The notes: generated by a model not told the origin, from the letters alone. Shown: positions 8,364 to 19,594, counted from the first letter of the stretch. The stretch is 64,000 nt of DNA from Xanthomonas massiliensis (GCF_900018785.1 NZ_FCOY01000002.1:124001-188000); one strand, 5' to 3'. Numbers and translations: made by a program.

Positions 8364-9979
8364 CCGAAAACGACCAGAAGCAACTCGGCAAAACCCTGTG
8401 GGCCATCGCCGATCAGCTGCGCGGCAGCATGAATGCGGACGACTTCCGCGACTACATGCTGTCGTTCCTGTTCCTGCGCTACCTGTCGGACAACTACGAG
8501 GCCGCGGCGAAGAAGGAGCTGGGTCCGGATTATCCCGACCCGGCCGCCATCGGCAACGGCGGGAGGACGCCGCTGTCGGTGTGGTACGAGCACAACATCG
8601 ACGACATCGCCCAGTTCGAGCAGCAGATGCGGCGCAAGGCGCATTACGTCATCCGGCCGCAGTTCCTGTGGAGCCACATCGTCCATCTGGCGAAAACGCA
8701 GAACGATGACCTGTTGAACACCTTGCAGGAAGGCTTCAGGTACATCGAGGAGGAGTCTTTCGAGAGCAAGTTCCAGGGCCTGTTCTCGGAGATCAACCTC
8801 ACCTCGGACAAGCTGGGCCGCAAGTACGCAGACCGCAACGCCAAGCTGTGCGCGGTGATCAGCGAGATCGCGCGCGGCATGGCGCTGTTTTCCACCGACA
8901 CCGACACGCTGGGCGATGCCTACGAGTACCTGATCGGCCAGTTCGCCGCCGGCAGCGGCAAGAAGGCCGGTGAGTTCTACACGCCGCAGCCCATTTCCAA
9001 CATCCTTTCGGCCATCGTCACCCTGGACAGCCAGGAGCCGGCCACCGGGCCGCGCGCCAAACTCGACAGCGTGTTCGATTTCGCCTGCGGCTCCGGCTCG
9101 CTGCTGCTCAACATCCGCCAGCGGATGAAGGCCGCCGGCGGCAGCATCGGCAAGATCTACGGGCAGGAATACAACGTCACTACCTACAACCTGGCGCGCA
9201 TGAACATGCTGCTGCACGGGGTGAAGGACACCGAGTTCGAGATCCATCACGGCGATACGCTGAGGAACGACTGGGACTGGCTGCGCGAGACCAATCCGGC
9301 AAAACAGCCCAGGTTCGACGCCGTGGTCGCCAACCCGCCCTTCAGTTACCGCTGGGAGCCGAAGGACGAGACCAGCCAGGATCCGCGCTTCAGGAACCAT
9401 GGAGTGGCACCGAAGAGCGCGGCCGATTTCGCCTTTCTGCTGCACGGCCTGCATTACCTGAAGGACGACGGCACGATGGCCATCATCCTGCCGCACGGCG
9501 TGCTGTTCCGTGGCGGCAAGGAGGCCGACATCCGCCGCAAGCTGCTGGATGACGGCAACATCGACACGGTGATCGGCCTGCCGGCCAACCTGTTCTATTC
9601 CACTGGCATCCCGGTGTGCATCCTGGTGCTGAAGAAGTGCAAGAAGCCGGACGATGTGCTGTTCATCAACGCGGCCGAGCACTTCACCAAGGGCAAGCGG
9701 CAGAACCAGCTGGGCGAGGCGGACATCGAGCGGATCGTGTCGACGTACCGGAACCGCACGGAGCAGGAGCGCTATTCCCGCCGGGTAGCGATGCGGGAAA
9801 TCATCGACAACGACTACAACCTCAACATCTCGCGCTACGTGAGTACCGCCGAGGCCGAGCCGGAGATCGACCTGGTCGCCGTGCACGGCGATCTGGTGCA
9901 GATCGAGCGCGAGCTTGCGGCAGCCAAGGCGAAGCACAACGCTTTTCTGGTGGAGCTGGGGCTGGCACCGTTGCCTTGA
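8360..9979 (+). CDS. hsdM: Type I restriction-modification methyltransferase subunit
   Basis: A 539-residue N6-adenine methyltransferase. It has the helical HsdM N-terminal domain (residues about 5-150), the AdoMet motif FACGSGS around residues 241-247 and the catalytic NPPF at 325-328. With HsdS it methylates the recognition sequence and protects the host; with HsdR it forms the restricting complex. It is the last gene of the operon, so the order is R-S-M with dinD and rhuM interleaved. The stop is about 115 bp before the convergent oleB stop, near the right edge of the island. Confidence 0.96.
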   Translation: MTENDQKQLGKTLWAIADQLRGSMNADDFRDYMLSFLFLRYLSDNYEAAAKKELGPDYPDPAAIGNGGRTPLSVWYEHNIDDIAQFEQQMRRKAHYVIRPQFLWSHIVHLAKTQNDDLLNTLQEGFRYIEEESFESKFQGLFSEINLTSDKLGRKYADRNAKLCAVISEIARGMALFSTDTDTLGDAYEYLIGQFAAGSGKKAGEFYTPQPISNILSAIVTLDSQEPATGPRAKLDSVFDFACGSGSLLLNIRQRMKAAGGSIGKIYGQEYNVTTYNLARMNMLLHGVKDTEFEIHHGDTLRNDWDWLRETNPAKQPRFDAVVANPPFSYRWEPKDETSQDPRFRNHGVAPKSAADFAFLLHGLHYLKDDGTMAIILPHGVLFRGGKEADIRRKLLDDGNIDTVIGLPANLFYSTGIPVCILVLKKCKKPDDVLFINAAEHFTKGKRQNQLGEADIERIVSTYRNRTEQERYSRRVAMREIIDNDYNLNISRYVSTAEAEPEIDLVAVHGDLVQIERELAAAKAKHNAFLVELGLAPLP

Positions 9980-10094
9980 CGAGGATCATCGCCTGCGCCC
10001 TGATCGTGCTGTTGCTGGACTTGTTGTAGCCAATCTGTCCCGGCCCTGGTGGCACCGTCACGATAGTTCGGTCCGCGCAGGTGACGTGCGGCGC

Positions 10095-11018
10095 TCAGCC
10101 TGCTCCCGGCAGCGGGTGGGCGTCCAGGAATGCGCGGATCGCTGGTACCAGCACCTCGTGCTTGTCCTCCAGCACGTAGTGGCCGGCATCGTCGAAGGCG
10201 TGCACTTCGGCCTGCGGCAGGTCGGTGCGGAAGCGTTCGAGGAAATGGTGGTCGAACACGAAGTCCTTCAGCCCCCAGCCGATGAAGGCCGGGCGGTCGG
10301 CGAACGACGGCAGCGCCTTGCCCGCCGCCTCCAGCAGCGGCCAGGCCGCATCGCCGGGCGCCAGCGGGATGTCCTGCATGAAGCGCACCGTTGAGATGCG
10401 ATTGCGCCAGGAGTCGTACGGCGCCACGTAGGCGCGGCGCACCCCGGCCGGCATGCGCCGGCGCACGCCCAGCCACGAGGCGCCGGCGGAGAACGCGTTG
10501 AAGCCGCGGATCACCAGCTCGCCGACGAAGTAGTCGCGCCCCAGCGCGATCTGCCACGGCATCGCCTTGGCCGCCGGCATCGGGGACGCAGCGGTGTTGA
10601 GGATCACCAGCCGCTTGACCTGGGCAGCGTGCTTCAGCGCCCAGCCGAAACCGATCATCCCGCCCCAGTCGTGCACCGCCAGCGTCACCGGCGTGGCGTC
10701 GTCGACGCCGGCATGGTGCAGCAGCGCCTCCAGGTCGTCGACCCGCGATTGCAGGGTGTAGTCGTAGCGCGGCCTGGCCGTGGGCCGATCGTCGGGCTTG
10801 TCCGACAGGCCCATGCCGACGTGGTCGGGCACGATGCAGCGGTACCGGTCGCTCAAGCCGGCGACCAGCGTGCGCCAGTAGTAGCTCCACGACGGATTGC
10901 CGTGGACCATGACGACGACCTCGCCCCCGCGCGGGCCTTCGTCCAGGTAGCTCATGGCGATGCCCGGGCGCACGTCGAAGCGCCGTGGGGCGGAGGGATA
11001 GCCGGGAAAGCGGGTCAT
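10095..11018 (-). CDS. oleB: OleB-like alpha/beta hydrolase (beta-lactone decarboxylase)
   Basis: A 307-residue alpha/beta hydrolase of the haloalkane-dehalogenase-like branch. The nucleophile is Asp117 in VHDWGG, the oxyanion motif is HGNPSW (39-44) and the catalytic His is His280 in DDAGHYVL. OleB decarboxylates the cis-beta-lactone made by OleC to give the cis-olefin. The ATG at 11016-11018 was chosen because GGGGGA lies 8 nt upstream; a GTG at 11048 would add 10 residues without family similarity. In known ole clusters oleB lies next to oleC (or is fused to it); here about 9 kb separates them. The neighbouring oleA homologue supports OleB over a genuine dehalogenase. Confidence 0.87.
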   Translation of the reverse strand: MTRFPGYPSAPRRFDVRPGIAMSYLDEGPRGGEVVVMVHGNPSWSYYWRTLVAGLSDRYRCIVPDHVGMGLSDKPDDRPTARPRYDYTLQSRVDDLEALLHHAGVDDATPVTLAVHDWGGMIGFGWALKHAAQVKRLVILNTAASPMPAAKAMPWQIALGRDYFVGELVIRGFNAFSAGASWLGVRRRMPAGVRRAYVAPYDSWRNRISTVRFMQDIPLAPGDAAWPLLEAAGKALPSFADRPAFIGWGLKDFVFDHHFLERFRTDLPQAEVHAFDDAGHYVLEDKHEVLVPAIRAFLDAHPLPGAG

Positions 11019-11180
11019 CTGGCATGTCCCCCGACGGCTGGCGGCCACACCGGGAAAGCGACTTCAAGAGCAGCAGGCAGGGGACGGGCCATTGGAGACT
11101 GTGGAATTTCGACGGCGGATTAGAAGCTTACCGTCCTGGTTTGTAAAGTTACGCGCCCGATCCCATCGCGCGATACCGTC

Positions 11181-11589
11181 TCAGGCGTGCCGCAACCGGT
11201 CCACACTGAAGCCGCCATCGGTCTCCAGCCGTCCCTGCAATGGTCGCAGGTGCTGGAAATCCCGTTCGCCGCGACGGCGTCCGACCATGAACACGGCACC
11301 GTAATCGCAATGCACCGCAGTGGCCTTGTCGACTTCGCTGGGCTTGCCCCAGAGCTGGTCGCCCTTGATCTCCAGCAGCGCAATGCCCCCGGGCGTGGCC
11401 CGTTGCCGCAACGATGAAATCGGACGCACCGCGGAGCCACCCTGCATATCCAGCGCCCCCTGGAGCGCCGGCGGCATCTGCCTCGATCTCGTCGCGCTCC
11501 CACACCAGCCCGAGCTGGCGCTCGGCGTCGCGCCGCTGCAGCAGGCGGATCAGTGCATCGCGCTCCCGATGGTCGTACTTGGTGCTCAT
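11181..11589 (-). pseudogene. Remnant of a type III restriction-modification locus (mod start joined to res end)
   Basis: Two pieces in different frames. The upstream piece begins with ATG at 11587-11589 and reads MSTKYDHRERDALIRLLQRR then GLVWERDEIE, which resembles the first 40 residues of type III Mod-like DNA methyltransferases. The downstream piece, in the next frame to 11181, contains GGIALLEIKGDQLWGKPSE and YGAVFMVGRR, like the C-terminal nuclease region of type III Res subunits. The whole middle of both genes is missing, so a large deletion plus frameshift seems likely. It sits directly after fic (17-bp gap) on the same strand. Family identification is from pattern recognition and should be searched. 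Confidence 0.6.
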
Positions 11590-11605
11590 GATTGGGATCC
11601 GTTGC

Positions 11606-12733
11606 TCAGGTCTGTCGCCGATAGGCGGGCAGGCCGTGATCGTCACTGGACAGCAGGCGGAGGAATGCCGGGTGCAGGAACAATTTTTCCTTGCCCAGGC
11701 GCTGTTCGGCCAGCACCCCGATCTCCATCAGCTCTTTCAGGTGACGCGCGGCGGTCTGCCGGGTCACGCCGACGCCATCCACCACGTTCTGGATGCGGCA
11801 ATACGGCTGATTGAAGATCACCTCCACCAGTTCCCGGCTGTAGGTCTTGGGCGCCTGCTCGCGAATGTAATCGCGCGCCTGGACCTCCAGTCCGCGGATC
11901 GCCTGGATCTTGGCGGTGGTCCAGGCTGCAGTTTCGGCAATGGCCGCCAGCATGTAATGAATCCAGTCCGACCAATTGCCCTGGCGCGTGACCTCAAGCA
12001 ACAGGCGGTAGTAGTCGGCGCGGTGCCGGATGATGTAGCGCGACAGATACAGCACCGGCAGATCCAGCAGCCCTTGCTCGATCAGCAGCAACAGGTTCAG
12101 CACGCGCCCCGTGCGGCCATTGCCATCGGTGAACGGGTGGATCGCCTCGAACTGGTAATGCGCCACCGCCATGCGGATCAGCGGATCGATCTCGGTGTGG
12201 TCATGGATGAAGCGTTCCCAGTTGGCGAGCTTGTCGCGCAGCAATGACTCGCCGACCGGCGGGGTATGGATGATCTGCTGTGTCTGGTCGTTCGCCAATG
12301 TCGTGCCGGGCACACGCCGGATCTGCATCTGCACCGCCTTGATGCGACTGCACACGACAACCGCCGTCTCCGTGCACAGGGGGCGTTGCCTGAGCGATTG
12401 GTAGCCTTCGTAAAGTGCGCTGCGGTAACGCAGCGCCTCTTTGGTCGCCGGGTGCCGGGCCTTGTCCTGATCATCGGCGTAACGGAACAGATCGTCGGTG
12501 GTGGTGACGATGTTCTCGATCTCCGAGCTGGCCTGCGCTTCCAGGATCGGAATGGTGTTGATCAGCACCGTTGGATTGGGCAGCAGCGCCGTCGCCTGCT
12601 TCAGCTCCGCCAGGGCCGTCCGGGCCGTGATGCAGGCCTTCAACAGGTCCCTGGTTTCGATATCCGCCGCGGGCGGAAGCGACGGGAGGTCGTTATAGGG
12701 CTGTTGCGGGATGAACCTGGAGGCGTCATCCAT
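11606..12733 (-). CDS. Fic family protein with C-terminal winged helix
   Basis: A 375-residue Fic protein. The catalytic motif HPFTDGNGRTGR occupies residues 199-210, with His199 as the base for AMP transfer from ATP to a target hydroxyl. An N-terminal inhibitory motif SSEIEN (69-74) marks it as a self-inhibited class II Fic. A winged-helix segment (RIQNVVDGVGVTRQTAARHLKEL) lies near residues 315-340. Such proteins are common on defence or mobile islands and often autoregulate; the inverted repeat just upstream (12747-12767) is a candidate operator. It sits between oleA and oleB with a type III R-M fragment behind it. The target protein cannot be deduced. Confidence 0.9.
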   Translation of the reverse strand: MDDASRFIPQQPYNDLPSLPPAADIETRDLLKACITARTALAELKQATALLPNPTVLINTIPILEAQASSEIENIVTTTDDLFRYADDQDKARHPATKEALRYRSALYEGYQSLRQRPLCTETAVVVCSRIKAVQMQIRRVPGTTLANDQTQQIIHTPPVGESLLRDKLANWERFIHDHTEIDPLIRMAVAHYQFEAIHPFTDGNGRTGRVLNLLLLIEQGLLDLPVLYLSRYIIRHRADYYRLLLEVTRQGNWSDWIHYMLAAIAETAAWTTAKIQAIRGLEVQARDYIREQAPKTYSRELVEVIFNQPYCRIQNVVDGVGVTRQTAARHLKELMEIGVLAEQRLGKEKLFLHPAFLRLLSSDDHGLPAYRRQT

Positions 12734-12746
12734 GATCGTGCTGTCT

Positions 12747-12767
12747 CATGTTCCAAGAGCGAACATG
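12747..12767. promoter_or_regulatory. Inverted repeat upstream of fic
   Basis: CATGTTC, 7-nt spacer, GAACATG: a perfect 7+7 dyad ending 14 bp before the fic start codon. It is well placed as an operator, possibly for the winged helix of the Fic protein itself. An AT-rich stretch (12773-12805), bounded by a second 8-bp dyad (AAACGTGT at 12774-12781, ACACGTTT at 12803-12810), lies just beyond and may hold the promoter. Confidence 0.45.
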
Positions 12768-12810
12768 ACGCCAAAACGTGTACTAAAAATGCAATTTATT
12801 TAACACGTTT

Positions 12811-12832
12811 GCCCGGCAGGCTTTGCCCGGGC
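12811..12832 (-). terminator. Possible terminator after oleA
   Basis: GCCCGG and CCGGGC form a 6-bp stem 8 bp downstream of the oleA stop. No clear U-tract follows, so it is only a candidate. Confidence 0.3.
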
Positions 12833-12839
12833 CGACACG

Positions 12840-13856
12840 TCACCACACCACCTCGGCCATCGAGCAGTTCAGGCCCGAGCCGATCCCCATCAGGGCGATG
12901 CGCTCGCCCTTCTTCAGCTTACCGGCATCGCTGAGCTTGCTGAGCACGATCGGTACCGATGCCGGGCCGATGTTGCCGTATTCGCCGAAGATGGTCGGCA
13001 CCCGGGCCGGGTCGATGCGGAAGGTCTCGACGAAGGCCTCGGTATGCGCGCGGCTGACCTGGTGGATGACGAAATGGTCCAGTTCGTCCACTACCCAGCC
13101 CATCGCCGAGCGCGCGGCCACGAAGGTGTGCTGGGCGAGCTTGATGCCCTCGCGCAGCAGGTTCTTGGTGTCGGTGACCATGCGGTCGATGTTGCCGCGG
13201 CACAGGTGGTTCCACTGGGTGGCCGACCGGGTCACGCCGCCCTTGTAGCGCGGCGCGTCCGGCACCAGCTCGCGCTGCGCCAGCACCATCGCCACCGCGC
13301 CGCAGCCGAGCGTCAGCGAGGCCACCTCCGCGCGCATCTCCGAGGCGGTGATGTCCGGGTCGAGCATGCGCTCGATGGTGCGCCGGTAGACCTCGTCGGC
13401 GGTCTCCCCGTCCACCACCAGCGCGTAGTCGATGTCGCCGCGCTCGATCATCCGCGCGGCCACGTCCATGCCGTTGATGAAGGCCAGGCAGGCATTGGCC
13501 AGGTCGAAGGTCATGCACTGCTCGGCGACCTTGAGGTTGCCCGAGACGATGGAGGCGGTGGACGGCTCCAGGTAGTCGCGGCTGACCGAGGTGTTGACCA
13601 GCAGGCCGAGCCGGTCGGCATCGATGCCGGCAGCCGCCAGCGCCTTGCGCCCGGCCAGGGTGGCCGCGTCGGAGGCCTGCACGCCCTCGCCCCACAGGCG
13701 CCGTGCGTGCACTCCGGCGATGTCGCCGACGATGTCCTTGCGGATGCGCAGCCGCTGCAGGGTGGGCCGCAGACGCTCGTTGATCTCCTGGGTCGTCAGT
13801 ACATGGGGCGCATCGACATGCGCCAGTCCCGCAATGGAGACATTCTCGAAGAGCAT
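12840..13856 (-). CDS. oleA: OleA, thiolase-fold olefin beta-ketoacid synthase
   Basis: A 338-residue thiolase-superfamily enzyme that condenses two fatty acyl-CoAs to a beta-keto acid, the first step of long-chain olefin synthesis. Catalytic residues align with Xanthomonas OleA at a constant shift of 20 relative to its published numbering: Glu97 (YLEPS), Cys123 (NACLAF), His265 (VIHQVS) and Asn295 (EYGNIGPAS). The Glu97 equivalent distinguishes OleA from FabH, which lacks it. The ATG at 13854-13856 gives a full-length protein. It is the most upstream ole gene, but a Fic/type III R-M segment and then oleB follow, so the usual compact oleABCD order is broken. Confidence 0.93.
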   Translation of the reverse strand: MLFENVSIAGLAHVDAPHVLTTQEINERLRPTLQRLRIRKDIVGDIAGVHARRLWGEGVQASDAATLAGRKALAAAGIDADRLGLLVNTSVSRDYLEPSTASIVSGNLKVAEQCMTFDLANACLAFINGMDVAARMIERGDIDYALVVDGETADEVYRRTIERMLDPDITASEMRAEVASLTLGCGAVAMVLAQRELVPDAPRYKGGVTRSATQWNHLCRGNIDRMVTDTKNLLREGIKLAQHTFVAARSAMGWVVDELDHFVIHQVSRAHTEAFVETFRIDPARVPTIFGEYGNIGPASVPIVLSKLSDAGKLKKGERIALMGIGSGLNCSMAEVVW

Positions 13857-13942
13857 CGCTGTGCCGCGGAAGGCCGGAAAGAATCCCGCATTCTAGTGGT
13901 TGGCGGCTTTTAGCGCATCTTTAACGACCTTGCGCCGCACTA

Positions 13943-14269
13943 TCAGCGCGGCGGGCACTGCCAGGCCGAGTAGCGCTGCTCGCCGTCGTCCGGCGGCGCC
14001 AGCGCCTGCACCGCGTTGGCCCCGGCGCTGGGGGCCTCGTTGCGCGCCAGGGTCTCCAGCTCGTCCTGCACGCGCAGGGCGTTGCGGTTGTAGAAGCCGA
14101 CCTTGCTCTTGACCGAGACCACCACCTCGCCGCGCGCCACGCAGCCGGAGGGCGCCGCGCCGGGCGGCAGCACGCGCACCGACTTGCCCGCCGGCTCGAT
14201 CGGCACCCAGGTGCAGGCGCTGGCGGTCGCGGCGAGGAGTACGGCGAGAAGCGGCAGGCGCAGGCGCAT
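13943..14269 (-). CDS. Small DUF4156-like lipoprotein
   Basis: A 108-residue protein starting MRLRLPLLAVLLAATASAC, with a lipobox-like ASAC at the end of a hydrophobic signal, so Cys19 is probably lipidated. The mature part carries VSVKSKVGFYNRN and ELETLARNEAPSAGANAV, typical of DUF4156 lipoproteins. The longer frame reaching 16570 is a shadow of uvrD and was discarded. The function of the family is unknown. It lies downstream of uvrD on the same strand with a 71-bp gap. Confidence 0.75.
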   Translation of the reverse strand: MRLRLPLLAVLLAATASACTWVPIEPAGKSVRVLPPGAAPSGCVARGEVVVSVKSKVGFYNRNALRVQDELETLARNEAPSAGANAVQALAPPDDGEQRYSAWQCPPR

Positions 14270-14340
14270 CGGGGGGATTCCGGCAGGACGACAGGAGCCG
14301 ATTGTGCCGCAGCCGGCTGAACGGGCGTTAGTCTCCCGGC

Positions 14341-16542
<2,202 letters not shown>

Positions 16543-16583
16543 CGCGCCATTTTACGGCAGCGGCCAGCACCGGCCCGGCGGCG

Positions 16584-17951
16584 TCACCCCGTCGCGACGG
16601 CCTGCTGCGCCTGCACCCGCAGTTCGGGGATGGCGATGGTTTCCCACAGCGTGCCGATGCGCAGGCTGCCGATCACGCGCAGGCGTGGCTGCGGATGGCC
16701 GCCGGCATCCACCAGCGCGCCGCCGGCGTCGCTGAGCAGGCCCAGGCCGTGCGGGCCGGGCACGGCCAGGCCGTCGTCGAGCAGCTGCCGCAGCAACGGA
16801 TCGGCCAGCGCTGTCGCGCGCGTCTCCAGGCCGGTGGCGTTGACCACGCAGGCCACCTCCAGCGCCAACGTGCGGCCGTCGCGGCGCCGCGCGTGCAACC
16901 GCACGCGCCCGTGCGCATCCTCCAGCCCGGTCACGCGCGCGCGATGCAGCACCAGCAAGCCCTGGTCGCACAAGGCCTGCAGCCGGGCATGCACGCCGGC
17001 GTCGATGCGATGGCGGTGGATGTCCCAGTAGCGCACCACGTGGCGCAGGAAGCGGCGCTGGTCGGCCTCGCTCAGCGACTGCCACAGCGCCTGGCCGAGC
17101 GGGCGGATGCGTTCCATCACCGCCTGCCATGGCAGGCCGTCGGCGCGGGCGCGCCGCACCTGGGTGCGCAGCGCGCGCATGCGCGCCCGCAGCGGCAGCT
17201 CGGGCCAGGGGGACGGGTCGAACGGTGCCGGCGCGGTGTCGGCATGCGCCAGCGGCATCAGGCCGTGGCGCGAGACGACGTGGATCGTGCCGGCGTGGCC
17301 CTGCGCCAGCAGCGCGAGCACGGCATCGACCATGCTCAGGCCGGAGCCGACGATGGCGACCTCGTCCCCGGCCGGCGGCGGCGGCCATCCGTCCTGGCAG
17401 GCAGCGACGAGGGCGGCGGCCGCCACGTCCCCGGCGATCGCCGCCGGCAGCGGCCGCGGCGTGTTGCCCAGCGCCAGCACCGCGCGCGGCGCCTGCACGG
17501 TGCGCCCGTCGTCCAGCCGCACCTGCACCTGATCGTCGATCACCTGCAGGCCCACCGCCCGCGCGCGCAGGTGCAGCAACCGGGCGGGCGAGGCCGCCTG
17601 CGCCTGCGCCAGGCGCCGGCGCAGGTAGGCGGCATAGTGCAGGCGCGGCACGTAGGCACGGCCGAGCGCCTGGCGCGACAGGCCGGGGACGCTGCCGGCC
17701 TCGACCAGGAAGTCGAGGAAATCCTCCGGAGCATCGGGCAGGCCGCTCATCTTCGCCGCCGGGACATTGAGCAGGTGCTCCGGCCGGCGGGTGGCGTAGG
17801 CGATGCCGGCGCCCGGCTCGTCCGGCTCGACCAGGGCGATGGTGTCGCCCGCGGCGGCCGCGCGCAGGGCCTGGATCGCGGCCAGGGTGCCGGCGGCACC
17901 TCCGCCGAGGATGGCCAGCGCGAACGGGCCGGCAGCGTGGATCGGTTCCAT
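16584..17951 (-). CDS. FAD/NAD(P)-binding protein
   Basis: A 455-residue flavoprotein of the FAD-NAD(P)-binding family. The N-terminal Rossmann motif is AILGGGAAGTLAA (about residues 12-24) and a second nucleotide motif VAIVGSGLSMVD lies near residue 195. The conserved stretch PEHLLNVPAAKMSG is typical of the family, some members of which are annotated as hydroxyacylglutathione- or siderophore-related. The ATG at 17949-17951 (MEPIHAAGPF) puts the Rossmann fold at the N-terminus; 44 extra upstream codons are unconserved. It follows no obvious operon and its substrate is unknown. Confidence 0.8.
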   Translation of the reverse strand: MEPIHAAGPFALAILGGGAAGTLAAIQALRAAAAGDTIALVEPDEPGAGIAYATRRPEHLLNVPAAKMSGLPDAPEDFLDFLVEAGSVPGLSRQALGRAYVPRLHYAAYLRRRLAQAQAASPARLLHLRARAVGLQVIDDQVQVRLDDGRTVQAPRAVLALGNTPRPLPAAIAGDVAAAALVAACQDGWPPPPAGDEVAIVGSGLSMVDAVLALLAQGHAGTIHVVSRHGLMPLAHADTAPAPFDPSPWPELPLRARMRALRTQVRRARADGLPWQAVMERIRPLGQALWQSLSEADQRRFLRHVVRYWDIHRHRIDAGVHARLQALCDQGLLVLHRARVTGLEDAHGRVRLHARRRDGRTLALEVACVVNATGLETRATALADPLLRQLLDDGLAVPGPHGLGLLSDAGGALVDAGGHPQPRLRVIGSLRIGTLWETIAIPELRVQAQQAVATG

Positions 17952-18143
17952 GGCCGCGATTATGGCCCCATCGGCGGGCTGCATCGGCGCGTCGGCCGGT
18001 CGCGCGGTGCCCTTGTGGCTACGCCGCCACAGGCGCCGCCGTCCGACCGGCCGGGTTCTCGGTGCGCGCCAAGCCCCGGCCACGCCGCGGCCCGACGAGG
18101 CCGGTCCGGCAGGCCACCTGCGCTACCGCAAGTGGACGCGCCG

Positions 18144-18854
18144 CTAGGCATCGATGGAAAAGTGCTCGCGCAGGCGCAGGCGCCCCTCGGTGGTGATCGC
18201 CAGCGCACGGCTGCCGTCCGTCCGCCGCAGCCAGCGATCCTCCAGGAATCCCTGCAGCATCGCCTCGCCGAGCACCCCGGCCACGTGCGGCCGACGTTCG
18301 CTCCAGTCCAGGCAGCCGCGGCAGAAGCGTGCGGCGGGAACCTCGCCATGGCGTTCCAGCGCCCCCGCCAGCGGCCGGCTGAGACTCCCCAGGAATGCTG
18401 CGCCGGCCGGCGCGAGGTGCCAGCCGTCGGGCCTGGCATCGAGGTACCCGGCAGCAAGCAGGTGCGCGGTGATCGCCACCGCGAGTTCGCCGGCCAGGTG
18501 CCGGTAGCACGTCCGCGCCCTGCGCATCGCGGCGTCGCGGGGACCGCGGCGGACGGGGCGGGGTCGCGGCCGCCCCTGGCCGGCCACGCGCATGATGCCT
18601 TCCAGCATGTCGGCCACCTGCCCCGAAGCCAGGCGATGGTAGCGGTGGCGCCCCTGCGCCTGGACTGCGACCAGGCCGGCATCGCACAGCCTGCGCAAGT
18701 GCGCGCTGGCCGTCTGCGGCGTGATCGCGGCGACCCGGGCCAGTTCGGAGGCGGTGTACGCACGCCCGTCCATCAGCGCCAGCAGCATCGCCGCACGGGC
18801 ATGGTCGCCGACGACCGCGCCGATGTCGGTGATCGAGGCCAGGACAAGGTTCAT
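18144..18854 (-). CDS. ArsR-type winged-helix regulator
   Basis: A 236-residue regulator with an N-terminal ArsR-like winged helix: ARAAMLLALMDGRAYTASEL then HTH PQTASAHLRRLCDAGLV (about residues 45-61), followed by a C-terminal half with CRGCLDWSERRPHVAG. This long form belongs to ArsR proteins paired with oxidoreductases rather than classical metal sensors. The ATG at 18852-18854 was chosen; the upstream extension is unconserved. It is divergent from the flavin reductase-like gene across 112 bp, so it probably regulates that gene and itself. The ligand is unknown. Confidence 0.82.
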   Translation of the reverse strand: MNLVLASITDIGAVVGDHARAAMLLALMDGRAYTASELARVAAITPQTASAHLRRLCDAGLVAVQAQGRHRYHRLASGQVADMLEGIMRVAGQGRPRPRPVRRGPRDAAMRRARTCYRHLAGELAVAITAHLLAAGYLDARPDGWHLAPAGAAFLGSLSRPLAGALERHGEVPAARFCRGCLDWSERRPHVAGVLGEAMLQGFLEDRWLRRTDGSRALAITTEGRLRLREHFSIDA

Positions 18855-18966
18855 GCGGCGATTGTGGCATGGCGCCACGGCGGCAAGCTTCGATCCGGGC
18901 CGAAGCAACGACCGGTCGCGGCCACGCAGACTTCCCCCTTCCTTCCCGGCCGGATACCCGATCCCC

Positions 18967-19590
18967 ATGCAGCTTCCCCTTCCCCCGCGTCGCAGGATCA
19001 GGCCCTCGGTGCTGTATCCGGGCACCCCGGTGGTACTGATGACCACGGTGAATCCGGACGGCAGCGCCAACATCAGCCCGCTGTCCTCGTTCTGGTCGCT
19101 GGGACAGCGCATCGTGCTCGGCCTGGGCAAGGACGGCCAGGGCACGACGAACCTGGCCGCGCGGGGCGAGTGCGTGCTGAACTTCCCCTCGGCCGGGCAG
19201 GCCGGCGCGGTGGAGGCGATCGCGCGCGCCACCGGGCGTTCGCCGGTGCCGGCGGCCAAGCGCGACCTGGGCTACCTGCACGTGCGCGACAAGTTTGCGA
19301 TGGCGGGGTTCACGCCGGAGGCATCGGCCGAGGTCGCCGCGCCGGCCATCGCCGAATGCCCGCTCCAGGTCGAGGCCGGCCTGCTGGCCATGCACGTGCC
19401 CCATGGCGGGACCGCCCAGAGCTTCGTCATCGCCGAGTGCGAGATACGCTGCGTGCATGCCCACGCGTCGATCACGATCGAGCATACCGATCACATCGAC
19501 GTGCGCAGCTGGCGGCCGCTGATCTACGTGTTCCGCCACTACATGGGCGGCGGGGACCCGGTCGCGCGCAGTTTCCGCGCCGAGGCATGA
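18967..19590 (+). CDS. Flavin reductase-like (FMN-binding split barrel) protein
   Basis: A 207-residue protein with the split-barrel flavin-binding pattern: PVVLMTTVNPDGSANISPLSS (about residues 20-40), NLAARGECVLNFPS and a C-terminal RHYMGGGDPVAR. Members reduce FMN for partner oxygenases or act on small electrophiles. The ATG at 18967 is favoured because the similarity begins there. It is divergent from the ArsR-type regulator, which likely controls it, and convergent with cls, leaving only 4 bp between their stops. No partner oxygenase is nearby. Confidence 0.8.
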   Translation: MQLPLPPRRRIRPSVLYPGTPVVLMTTVNPDGSANISPLSSFWSLGQRIVLGLGKDGQGTTNLAARGECVLNFPSAGQAGAVEAIARATGRSPVPAAKRDLGYLHVRDKFAMAGFTPEASAEVAAPAIAECPLQVEAGLLAMHVPHGGTAQSFVIAECEIRCVHAHASITIEHTDHIDVRSWRPLIYVFRHYMGGGDPVARSFRAEA

Positions 19591-19594
19591 AGGG

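Noticed and set aside
10095-11018. Haloalkane dehalogenase
   Set aside because: The fold and Asp nucleophile fit, but the nearby oleA and oleC homologues make OleB more likely.
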